Assembly (NCBI GenBank): GCA_013349595.1
Contig: DUZI01000033.1
Location: 1-10,994, forward strand
DNA from: Nitrospirota bacterium
GTDB lineage: Bacteria; Nitrospirota; Thermodesulfovibrionia; Thermodesulfovibrionales; Dissulfurispiraceae
Direction of reading: 5' to 3'
DNA: 10,994 nt
The notes under the pieces were generated by a model. The model did no database searches, had not been told where the DNA came from, and was given only the letters and a program-made list of their open reading frames with translations. This document shows, in pieces, positions 1 through 6,694 of this stretch; position 1 is the stretch's first letter; every line of letters starts with the position of its first letter. Both the position numbers and the translations under genes were made by a program.

Positions 1-20
1 AATTTTGCTTTATTCTTTAT

Positions 21-229
21 ACCCAAAATCAGCGATAGAAGTAAAAAGCTTAATAAAATCAGCAAGTAAGATAGGAAGGGCTGGTGTGGAATTTTTATAC
101 GACACCTTATAAAAAAAGTTCCTTGGGCTTTGTCATAAGGCATTGTTTTAAATGTATAAATCAAAATTATAAATAAAATTTGTCGATTATAAAAATCCTG
201 AAACAGCCCTTACTAAGCGCTATTTTAAA
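21..229 (+). mobile_element. MITE-like inverted-repeat element, copy 1
   Basis: This non-coding element of about 209 bp has imperfect terminal inverted repeats. The left inner arm (about 73-105) starts with TAGGAAGGGCTG and runs into GGAATTTTTATA. The right arm (about 182-214) is its inverse, ending CAGCCCTTACTA. Outer arms add ACCCAAAATCAGCGATAG on the left (21-38) and a degenerate AGCGCTATTTT on the right. A second copy lies in the opposite orientation at 5792-5987. The block at 91-114 is identical in the two copies (24/24), as is 183-196 (14/14), while the centre has diverged with small indels. There is no ORF inside, so it would have to be mobilised in trans; calling it a MITE is inference from its structure. 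The start of the inverted repeat resembles ends of some IS families, but no transposase is in the window. I found no clear target-site duplication. Confidence 0.65.
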
Positions 230-243
230 GAGGGGTGCTAATG

Positions 244-400
244 AAACCACAGAGGCAACAGAGAGAATCTCTGGGTACTCACGATAGTTGAAACAAAAGA
301 AGGGAACCAAAGAGGTCAATGAGAAAAAAGGAAAGGGACACAGAGAGAATACATATACATTCTAATCTTTTCTCCATGTTCTCTTTGGCTTTATGGGTTT
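244..400. repeat. Degenerate CACAGAGG-type purine-rich repeat with inverted arm
   Basis: This non-coding stretch is built from loose repeats of a purine-rich motif: CCACAGAGGCAACAGAGAG near 247-265, ACCAAAGAGGTCAATGAG near 306-323 and GGACACAGAGAGAA near 336-349. The right end (about 372-400) carries the inverse, with CTCTTTGGC followed by GGGTTT, and pairs imperfectly with the AAACCACAGAGGC left arm. It resembles the dispersed CACAGAGG/CCTCTGTG intergenic repeats seen in many environmental bacterial genomes; that comparison is from memory. No coding capacity is evident: the ATG at 241 opens only 16 codons. It separates MITE copy 1 from the histidine kinase, so this region also forms the kinase's upstream sequence. 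Confidence 0.5.
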
Positions 401-428
401 AATTTTTGACAATATTTAAAAGATAGCA

Positions 429-434
429 AGGAGG
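429..434 (+). promoter_or_regulatory. Ribosome binding site of the histidine kinase
   Basis: A perfect AGGAGG lies 9 nt before the ATG at 444 and fixes this start. A TTGACA at 406-411 looks like a -35 box but has no matching -10 at the right distance, so no promoter is called. Confidence 0.85.
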
Positions 435-443
435 TTTGATTAA

Positions 444-2162
444 ATGCAAGAGGGCAAAACACTAATTCTTATAGTAGATGATTTATATGAAAACTGCCTT
501 TTGCTTGATTACACACTAAAGAAAAAGGGTTATAGGACTATGATTGCCCACAACGGCTATGAAGCCTTTGACTGTATGAATACAGAAAAGCCAGACTTAA
601 TCATCTCTGATATATTGATGCCTGTGATGGACGGATTTGTATTTTGTAGGAAATGCAAATCTGATAACCGTTATGCCTCAATACCCTTTATCTTTTACAC
701 TGCTACTTATACATCCAGTAAGGATGAAGAATTTGCCCTTAGCCTTGGGGCTGATATGTTTATCGTTAAACCTGCTGAACCTAATGTCTTTCTTAAATAT
801 ATAGCCGATGTATTAGAAAAATACAAAAAAGGTGAATTACAGACAAGGGAGATTTGCAGATTGCCTGAAGATGAGCAGTTTATGAAGGACTATAATGTAG
901 CACTTATTCGCAAACTTGAAGATAAATTTGAAGATGCTGAAAAGGCAAGAAAACTTATTCAACAAAGGGAAAATCTCCTCCGTGCTATCCTCAATTCATC
1001 ACCTGATATAGTTTTATTGATTGATGAAGAGGGACTGTTTCACGAGGTAACGACTACTGATGAAACTTTTCTATATAAACCTGCATATGAGGTAAAGGGT
1101 AAGAAAGTAACAGATATATTTGAAGAGGAACTATCAAGAAAGTTATTGAATATCATAAATGAGACAGTCAAGACCCAAAAGGTGCAGTCTATAAAATACC
1201 CTCTAAAAATGTCTTTTGGTGAGAGATGGTATGAGGCAAAATTATCACCTGTAAAGGATTATAATCTTGATGGTAAACAAATCTTAACAGTCTTGATAAG
1301 AGATATTACAGAATATAAGGCATTAGAAAACGAGCTCAAGATGATAAATATCAACCTTGCTGATAGGATAGAAGAGGAGATTAAGAGGAGAAGACAGCAA
1401 GAGCAGATAATCATTCAACAGGCTCTCTTTTCTGCAATGTCTGAAATGCTTATATCCATATCCCACCATTGGAGACAACCATTAAATGTGATAGGTCTTT
1501 TACTGCAAAACCAAAAAGATGACTTTGAAAGAGGTACCCTTACAGTTGATAAGGTAAGGGAATATGTTGACATTGCAATGGAAAGACTAAAGGCACTCTC
1601 AACTACTATCGATGACTTTTTAAATCTTCTAAAGGCTAATCCTGAAGAAAAGGTGTTTGATGTGAAGCCTCCAGTAGTAAATGTTATCAACCTTTTCAAG
1701 CCCCAATTTGATGAAGACAATATTATCTGCAAGATGACCTGCTTAATACATAATCTTGAGGTAAAAGATAGCATTTGCTGTGATGACATGTTGATAAAAG
1801 GCGATATATCAAGATTTCAAGACTGTATTGTGAGGATAATCAACAATGCTATTCAGGCGATAAAAGAGGCAAGAAAAAAGGGGCTTCTCAAGATTAATGA
1901 AGAGGGTCTTATAAATATATCTTTCACAAGTTCTAACGGTTTAATCACCGTAAGTATAGATGACAATGGTTGTGGTATCCCATCAAAAATTTTAGACAGA
2001 ATCTTTGACCCCTACTTTACGACTAATGAAAAGTATTATAAACAGGGGATTGGTCTTTATATTGTAAAAATGTTAGTTGAGAGACTCTTTAATGGTTCAA
2101 TAACTGCAAGAAATCTTAATAAAGGCGCTTCTTTTGCACTTGAATTTCAACAAACGAAATAG
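444..2162 (+). CDS. Cytoplasmic REC-PAS-histidine kinase
   Basis: This 572-aa sensor kinase has no membrane segment. Residues 7-125 are a receiver domain with acidic residues D12/D13, phosphoacceptor D56 in IISDILMP, T86, and K109 in FIVKP. A PAS domain covers about 175-295 and ends in the usual RDITEYK. A charged coiled-coil linker (about 293-328) follows. The dimerisation helix carries ISHHWRQPLN, where H341 is the expected phosphorylated histidine. The ATPase domain shows the N box (N468 in IINNAIQAI), G1 (DDNGCGIP, D507), the F box (DPYFTT) and G2 (GIGLYI, 535-540). All catalytic motifs look intact. It should autophosphorylate on H341 and may itself be controlled by phosphorylation at D56, placing it within a phosphorelay. 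No dedicated response regulator with a DNA-binding output lies beside it, so its target is unknown. It converges on the next gene with a 46-bp gap. Confidence 0.93.
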   Translation: MQEGKTLILIVDDLYENCLLLDYTLKKKGYRTMIAHNGYEAFDCMNTEKPDLIISDILMPVMDGFVFCRKCKSDNRYASIPFIFYTATYTSSKDEEFALSLGADMFIVKPAEPNVFLKYIADVLEKYKKGELQTREICRLPEDEQFMKDYNVALIRKLEDKFEDAEKARKLIQQRENLLRAILNSSPDIVLLIDEEGLFHEVTTTDETFLYKPAYEVKGKKVTDIFEEELSRKLLNIINETVKTQKVQSIKYPLKMSFGERWYEAKLSPVKDYNLDGKQILTVLIRDITEYKALENELKMININLADRIEEEIKRRRQQEQIIIQQALFSAMSEMLISISHHWRQPLNVIGLLLQNQKDDFERGTLTVDKVREYVDIAMERLKALSTTIDDFLNLLKANPEEKVFDVKPPVVNVINLFKPQFDEDNIICKMTCLIHNLEVKDSICCDDMLIKGDISRFQDCIVRIINNAIQAIKEARKKGLLKINEEGLINISFTSSNGLITVSIDDNGCGIPSKILDRIFDPYFTTNEKYYKQGIGLYIVKMLVERLFNGSITARNLNKGASFALEFQQTK

Positions 2163-2208
2163 CATAAATTATTTTCAATAGACAACCCACATATTTGTCA
2201 AAAGGTTT

Positions 2209-3474
2209 TTATACCGTAATGATACTTTTTGACTTAAGACTTGCTCGTATCTTTGTTGATTTCAAAACAAGTAACAACAATTTATCAAAACTATTTAGGA
2301 TATTCTTATAAACTCCTCCGTAACTTTTTGAAGATGAAAAGAGAGCCATCCTTTTTGCCTCAATGTGATAGTTCTCTGTCTTGATATAAGTTAAATGGCC
2401 CTTTTGAAGTTCTAATCTCTCAAGAAAGAGCAACTCTTTTAAGGCTTCAATATACGGTATTAGTTTGTCTCTTAAATCTTTCAAGGGTTTTAAAAGATTA
2501 TCCTTTTGACAGACTGATAGTCTTGTTGAGAGATTATAAAGTTCCAGACCTAATATGTAGAGATTACAACATTCAAGCCCTCTAATCCCTCTACGCCACT
2601 GCAGTAACATTTCGTTTCTCCAAAACCAAAGAAAATTCTTAATTCCAAAGTCTATGAGTTCTTTTGTTGAATTATGAATCTCCTCTATATATTTATTGTA
2701 ACTGTGATTGACTGAAGTATCTTGCGAGTCTATCTCATCAACTCTATCATCAATCTTGCCATTACCAAGATAATCAATCAAGTTTTTCAAGACCCTTTGA
2801 CCATTTTTATCATCAAAGGTATCAAAGTGTATCAGTGATAAGATAATGCTGCCCTTACCATATTTTCCTTCAATAACAAGTGGAGAGCCAATTACCCTAT
2901 CTGGATTAAGATTAATTCCATAAAGGCTTTCAAGATATTCCCAATCACCATATTTTTTAACAGCTGAAATTTTTAAATCAGAACTAAAGGCATCATCAAG
3001 GGTTTCTTCATAACTTGCAATTATTCTTAATTCAGGACTGTCTATCAAAAACTGTGAGGGCCACCAGATATGAAATATTGGCTCGTCTATACCTTTGTAA
3101 ATCTCATGATTTGTTAACCTTGCCTTTATCTTACCACTAAGACTTGGAACCCTTTGTGAACTTGGCATTCTCTTAACATCAAGCAACCCAATTCCCTCAG
3201 AGGTAGCAAGCCCTGCCCCACCACAAAAACCAATATAAGAGCCACCTTGATAGACAAATTCTCTGATAGTATTAGTGCCTACCTCTCCAAGTGCCTCTTT
3301 CTTGTTTGAAGCCCATCCGCCTGGAACTATGAGGATTTTGTAATCATCCCTCAAAGTATCTGTTAATTCATCTGCAGTTACGATGTCAAAGCTTATACCA
3401 ATCTTTTTAAGGCATTTATAAGCCATTATCCCCCAAAGGTAAGATTCATCCCACAACAGTGCCAGTTTACTCAT
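2209..3474 (-). CDS. BPL_N-type class I glutamine amidotransferase-like protein
   Basis: I place the start at 3474 (421 aa) rather than the upstream ATG at 3510, because the 3474 ATG overlaps the cbiGH stop as ATGA, typical of translational coupling; a GAGGGGG lies about 14 nt before it. Residues 1-235 match the BPL_N family, a class I amidotransferase-like fold named after the N-terminus of eukaryotic biotin-protein ligase. VPGGW (50-54) is followed by the nucleophile-elbow motif GFCGGAGLA with C84, and a possible catalytic histidine is H217 in LIHFDTFDD. Here D219 stands where class I triads usually carry Glu. Residues about 240-260 look like a polar linker. Residues 260-421 form a predicted helical, Trp- and Leu-rich region that I do not recognise. 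The natural substrate of bacterial BPL_N proteins is not established. Coupling to cbiGH suggests, but does not show, a link to corrinoid metabolism. Confidence 0.8.
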   Translation of the reverse strand: MSKLALLWDESYLWGIMAYKCLKKIGISFDIVTADELTDTLRDDYKILIVPGGWASNKKEALGEVGTNTIREFVYQGGSYIGFCGGAGLATSEGIGLLDVKRMPSSQRVPSLSGKIKARLTNHEIYKGIDEPIFHIWWPSQFLIDSPELRIIASYEETLDDAFSSDLKISAVKKYGDWEYLESLYGINLNPDRVIGSPLVIEGKYGKGSIILSLIHFDTFDDKNGQRVLKNLIDYLGNGKIDDRVDEIDSQDTSVNHSYNKYIEEIHNSTKELIDFGIKNFLWFWRNEMLLQWRRGIRGLECCNLYILGLELYNLSTRLSVCQKDNLLKPLKDLRDKLIPYIEALKELLFLERLELQKGHLTYIKTENYHIEAKRMALFSSSKSYGGVYKNILNSFDKLLLLVLKSTKIRASLKSKSIITV

Positions 3475-5210
3475 TTTTTTAAAATATACCCCCTCGGAGT
3501 AATCATCCATTTATCCCATATAAAAGTTTGTGAATTGCCTATAATAATGGTTGTTTGCATGTCTATTTCATGTTGTAAAAAGTCTTTAAGATTTGTGATG
3601 ATAACACTTTCATTTTCCCTCATAGCCCTTGATACTATGCCAACAGGCGTATCAGGGCGACGATATTTAGAAATGATTTCTTTGGCAATCTTTATATGTT
3701 CCTGTCTTGATAGGCTTTTGGGATTATACAAGACAATGACGAGATCAGCCTTGGCAGAACTTTCAAGCCTTTTTTCAATCAATTCCCATGGAGTAAGTCT
3801 GTCAGAAAGGCTTATACAGGCAAAATCGTGCATCAGTGGAGCTCCAAGCCTTCCAGCACAGGCATTTAAGGCGGAAATGCCAGGGACAATCATAATATCT
3901 ATATCATGGCTATCAATATTTGCCTTGTGAAGTAGTTCAAATACGAGACCTGCCATTGCATATATACCAGGGTCTCCACCACTTACAAGTGCTACTGTAT
4001 TACCTGATAATGATAAATCAATAGCCTTTTGACATCTCTCTGTCTCTTTTGTCATAGTCGTTGTAAATACTTCTTTGCCTTTTAATAAGTCTCTAATCTG
4101 TTCTACATAAGTATCATAACCAATAATAATCTTTGAAGCCTTGATTGCCTCTTTTGCTTGTTCAGTCATATAGAATGTCTCGCCAGGGCCTGTACCAACG
4201 ATATAGAGGGCAGGTTTTGTTACAGATGTGCTTATTTCTTTGCCTTGAGCTATTGCAAGGGTGAGGTTACCTGTGACATTTTTTTTTACTATTAAAGTAC
4301 CATTTCCTGATGCCATGATTGCAGAGGGTTCTGCTACAGCCTTTGCACCTGTTGCCTTAAGTACAGGCTCTGAGGGTTCAATGTCTCTTGCAGTATTTAA
4401 CTCATTAGCAGAAAATACAATTAGCGGAGTGCCATGTTCTTTTAAGAAATCCCTTAATCCTAACTCTCTTTTTTTAATATCAATAGATGCAAAGGCTGAA
4501 ATTGAATTTACAGATAGGTTTTCTCTTTCAAAGAGAGAAAATACTGCCTTTTCAATTTCTTCTTTAGTGGTACCACTATTGCATCCAATACCGACAAAGA
4601 GGTTTTTTGGACGTGCTATAAGTTGTTCCTTTACTTTACAACCACAGATATTAAATCTTATCTTATTGGTTATTAACATATCTGCAAATGCAGGGCCTAC
4701 TGTCAAAAAATCTTCTGGTAATGTAATATCAAGACCTTCATCTAAATAAACCCTCAAAGTCCCATTATTTATAAATCTTGTCATTACCATAGGTAAGACT
4801 TCAAGGTTTTCTATAAACAATTTCTGCCCTTTTAACCATAAATCAAGTGGTGTAAGGTTATTCAAATCTGACGAAGTGGTGATTACAGGCTCAGCATTTA
4901 ATATTGCAGCTATCTCTTTTGCAAATTCATTGGCACCTCCAAGGTGTCCACTTAATAAACTTATGACATATCTTGCCGTTTCATCAATTACCAATACTGG
5001 TGGGTCAATTTTTTTATCATTCAATAATGGTGATATTGTTCTTATGACAATACCTGTTGACATAACAAAGATAAGCCTTTGGTCTTTCTGCCAAACATCT
5101 TTGAGGTAATCACTGTTAAATCTCAAGACAATAGAATCTTTCAGATTTTGTTTGATTTTATTAGCTACTGATTGCCCCCTTTGGGTTATAAAGAATATGG
5201 TTGTTTCCAC
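3471..5210 (-). CDS. cbiGH: CbiG-CbiH fusion: cobalt-precorrin 5A hydrolase / precorrin-3B C17-methyltransferase
   Basis: This 579-aa protein fuses two consecutive activities of the anaerobic cobalamin pathway. Residues 1 to about 325 are CbiG, which opens the delta-lactone of cobalt-precorrin-5A and releases acetaldehyde. Its marks are LLSGHLGGAN (85-94), the C-terminal domain beginning LFVGIGCNSGT (204-214), and ATGAKAVAEPSA (287-298). Residues about 334-579 are CbiH, a SAM-dependent tetrapyrrole methyltransferase that contracts the ring: YIVGTGPG (336-343), VSGGDPGIYAMA (409-420), VPGISALNACAGRLGAPL (442-459) and LYNPKS. Both halves appear full length with no frameshift. The start is GTG, with AAGGAG 7 nt upstream. 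The fusion occurs in other bacteria and fits adjacent steps. No other cbi gene is in the window, so the rest of the pathway must lie elsewhere. It is coupled to the downstream BPL_N gene. Confidence 0.95.
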   Translation of the reverse strand: METTIFFITQRGQSVANKIKQNLKDSIVLRFNSDYLKDVWQKDQRLIFVMSTGIVIRTISPLLNDKKIDPPVLVIDETARYVISLLSGHLGGANEFAKEIAAILNAEPVITTSSDLNNLTPLDLWLKGQKLFIENLEVLPMVMTRFINNGTLRVYLDEGLDITLPEDFLTVGPAFADMLITNKIRFNICGCKVKEQLIARPKNLFVGIGCNSGTTKEEIEKAVFSLFERENLSVNSISAFASIDIKKRELGLRDFLKEHGTPLIVFSANELNTARDIEPSEPVLKATGAKAVAEPSAIMASGNGTLIVKKNVTGNLTLAIAQGKEISTSVTKPALYIVGTGPGETFYMTEQAKEAIKASKIIIGYDTYVEQIRDLLKGKEVFTTTMTKETERCQKAIDLSLSGNTVALVSGGDPGIYAMAGLVFELLHKANIDSHDIDIMIVPGISALNACAGRLGAPLMHDFACISLSDRLTPWELIEKRLESSAKADLVIVLYNPKSLSRQEHIKIAKEIISKYRRPDTPVGIVSRAMRENESVIITNLKDFLQHEIDMQTTIIIGNSQTFIWDKWMITPRGYILKK

Positions 5211-5217
5211 TTTTTTT

Positions 5218-5223
5218 CTCCTT
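5218..5223 (-). promoter_or_regulatory. Ribosome binding site deciding the GTG start of cbiGH
   Basis: On the minus strand AAGGAG stands 7 nt before the GTG at 5210-5208, with a run of A between. It supports the GTG start in the absence of a nearby ATG. I saw no B12 riboswitch signature in the 138 bp upstream. Confidence 0.8.
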
Positions 5224-5348
5224 GATGAGTTAATAATCTCTCCTTATGCTTATTGAGGTTTTTTAATCAAACATTTGGCTGCAAAGAAGGAAAGGATATG
5301 AAGGCATAAAATAGGCATCTTGAGGCATCTACTGATTAAATTATTAGT

Positions 5349-5780
5349 TTACATGAGTCTTAGTCTTGGGTCAGTAAAGTCTTTAAGTTCCAATAATTGA
5401 TGTTGAAGTGCAATTATCTTAAAGGCATCAATTATAGGTATTTTACTTGCGAGCCTTTCAAAGTTCTTTATCATTTTATCAATCTGTTCAGGTTTTTGAT
5501 TATAAGTTTGCCCTCTCATCTTTATAAATAAGATAGCCCCTTCTTTTGTGAGTTCATCATTGTCGTACATAAACTTAATACTTTCAAAGTTAGTGTCTCC
5601 TAAATTTGAGAGTTCAGGAGTATAGTCATTTTGTAAATTACTGCCCTCATTTACTTTAGCAGGTTTGCCCTCTGCTGTTTCTTGGGCTGACAGATTTGGT
5701 TTTGCAAATATCATAAAAGCTCCATAACCAGAGCCTACACCTAAAAAGGCAGATATTAAAATTGCTAAAATTATTTTCAT
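5349..5780 (-). CDS. Small membrane-anchored protein of unknown function
   Basis: I do not recognise this 143-aa protein. Residues 1-27 form a hydrophobic segment (ILAILISAFLGVGSGYGAF) after a single Lys, so it is exported or anchored by one N-terminal helix; there is no lipobox Cys. Residues about 30-65 are polar and Asn/Glu/Gly-rich, probably a disordered linker. Residues about 66-143 are predicted helical and charged. Start ATG at 5780 has no convincing Shine-Dalgarno; the nearest purines (GGGTAAA) lie in the end of the MITE-like element 11 bp upstream. It precedes cbiGH on the same strand by 138 bp, but nothing in its sequence ties it to cobalamin. It looks like a real gene because of its organised N-terminus and lack of a competing ORF, but its role is open. 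Confidence 0.7.
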   Translation of the reverse strand: MKIILAILISAFLGVGSGYGAFMIFAKPNLSAQETAEGKPAKVNEGSNLQNDYTPELSNLGDTNFESIKFMYDNDELTKEGAILFIKMRGQTYNQKPEQIDKMIKNFERLASKIPIIDAFKIIALQHQLLELKDFTDPRLRLM

Positions 5781-5791
5781 AGATAAATTTT

Positions 5792-5987
5792 ACCCAAAAA
5801 TAGCGATAGGAAGGGCTGTTTCGGAATTTTTATAATCGATGAATTCATTGTTAATTTTGCTTTTATAATGCAATGCCTTTTGCTAAAGTTTCTCAAGATT
5901 TCTTTTATAAGGTGTCGTATAAAAATTTTTAACCAACCCTTCCTACTTGATTTTGTTAAGTTTTCAGTTCTATCGCTGATTTTGTGT
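5792..5987 (-). mobile_element. MITE-like inverted-repeat element, copy 2 (inverted relative to copy 1)
   Basis: This 196-bp element is the reverse complement of copy 1. The outer arms are ACCCAAAAATAGCGATAGG (5792-5810) and CTATCGCTGATTTTGTGT (about 5970-5987). The inner arms are AAGGGCTGTTTCGGAATTTT (5811-5830) and its inverse ending CAACCCTTCCTA (about 5934-5945). The block 5903-5926 is the exact complement of 91-114, and 5826-5839 matches 183-196. The element fills most of the space between two divergent genes, ending 11 bp from the ATG of the small membrane protein and 76 bp before the PagL-like gene. It therefore occupies the position where the promoter of at least the leftward gene should be. 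No ORF is inside it. Confidence 0.65.
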
Positions 5988-6063
5988 TTTGTTAAGATGG
6001 TGAAATTAACTTACATAATATATTATACTTTGTCATAAAATTTCAAAGGATTATTTATAAAAG

Positions 6064-6630
6064 ATGATAAAAGGGACTATCTTAATTTTGTTCTTGTTTT
6101 TAATCTATGCTTCAAATGCCTTTGCTGAGGATAAATGGTATCTTTCCTTTTATGCAGGGCAATCAAATCATAAAAAATATATTGACTACTTTAAGTTAAA
6201 GGCTTCACCTGAGGCATCTTATATTTATGTGATTGGTGCAGGGAGGCAGATATTTAGGCTTACAAGTAATCTTACTATTGATGCAGAAGCCCTTTTAGGT
6301 CAACATAGTGGAAAACAAACAAATCAAGAGGTTGCTTTTGCCTTGTTGCTTCGTTCAAGGTTTAATCTCTCTGAGACTGTAAATATTGGTATTACTTTTG
6401 GAGATGGTTTGTCTTATGCAAGCACTACTCCTAAGATTGAGACTGATAACTCAGAGGATACCTCAAGACTTCTCAATCTTCTTCTAACAGAAATAACAGT
6501 TGGTCTGCCCAAATCAAAGATTGATTTATTTTTTAGGATACATCATCGTTCAGGTATATTTGGGCTAATAAATGGTATAGAAAAAGGTGGTTCAAACTTT
6601 CATACTTTTGGCATTAGATATTTTTTTTAA
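6064..6630 (+). CDS. PagL-like outer-membrane beta-barrel protein (possible lipid A deacylase)
   Basis: This 188-aa precursor has a signal peptide ending ASNAFA, with cleavage likely after residue 21. The mature part alternates polar and hydrophobic residues like a small beta barrel and ends in RYFF, with the C-terminal Phe typical of BAM-inserted outer-membrane proteins. Near the C-terminus RIHHRSGIFGL (158-168) followed by GGSNFHTFGIRY resembles the acyloxyacyl hydrolase/PagL family. In that family a His-x-Ser pair plus a downstream Glu form the active site; candidates here are H161, S163 and E173. GDGLSYAS (113-120) also fits the family. PagL removes the 3-O acyl chain from lipid A, modifying the outer leaflet. 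The His-to-Glu spacing is 12 here against 14 in the Pseudomonas enzyme as I recall it, so activity is uncertain. The gene stands alone, with weak AAAGGA 13 nt before the ATG. Confidence 0.6.
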   Translation: MIKGTILILFLFLIYASNAFAEDKWYLSFYAGQSNHKKYIDYFKLKASPEASYIYVIGAGRQIFRLTSNLTIDAEALLGQHSGKQTNQEVAFALLLRSRFNLSETVNIGITFGDGLSYASTTPKIETDNSEDTSRLLNLLLTEITVGLPKSKIDLFFRIHHRSGIFGLINGIEKGGSNFHTFGIRYFF

Positions 6631-6682
6631 TAATTCTTCAAACTAAATTAATCATCACAAAAAAATTTAAAATATCAAAAAA

Positions 6683-6687
6683 AGGAG
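6683..6687 (+). promoter_or_regulatory. Ribosome binding site of hpt
   Basis: AGGAG, within AAAGGAGAGG, stands 7 nt before the ATG at 6695. The upstream 50 bp are nearly all A and T and show no terminator hairpin after the PagL-like gene. Confidence 0.8.
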
Positions 6688-6694
6688 AGGTAAG

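Noticed and set aside
241..291. Short ORF beginning ATGAAACCACAG
   Set aside because: It has only 16 codons, no ribosome binding site, and lies within a repeat region.
406..411. TTGACA upstream of the histidine kinase as a -35 box
   Set aside because: The position 17 bp downstream is the AGGAGG ribosome binding site, not a -10 box.
2181..2210. Possible bidirectional terminator between the histidine kinase and the amidotransferase-like gene (GACAA and TTGTC around 9 bases, then a T run)
   Set aside because: The stem is only 5 bp and AT-rich, and six other bases separate it from the T run, so it does not support a terminator call.
3475..3510. Upstream ATG at 3510 as start of the amidotransferase-like gene
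   Set aside because: The extra 12 residues (MDDYSEGVYFKK) overlap the end of cbiGH and do not look like the family N-terminus. The ATGA overlap at 3474 fits better.
4261..4749. Long plus-strand open frames opposite cbiGH, and similar frames opposite other genes
   Set aside because: They lie fully inside well-supported genes on the other strand and show no family features.
5211..5348. Adenosylcobalamin riboswitch upstream of cbiGH
   Set aside because: The region is only 138 bp and AT-rich, and I could not find the conserved B12-box-like core or its paired stems. A short AGGCATCT direct repeat at 5313-5330 is too small to interpret.
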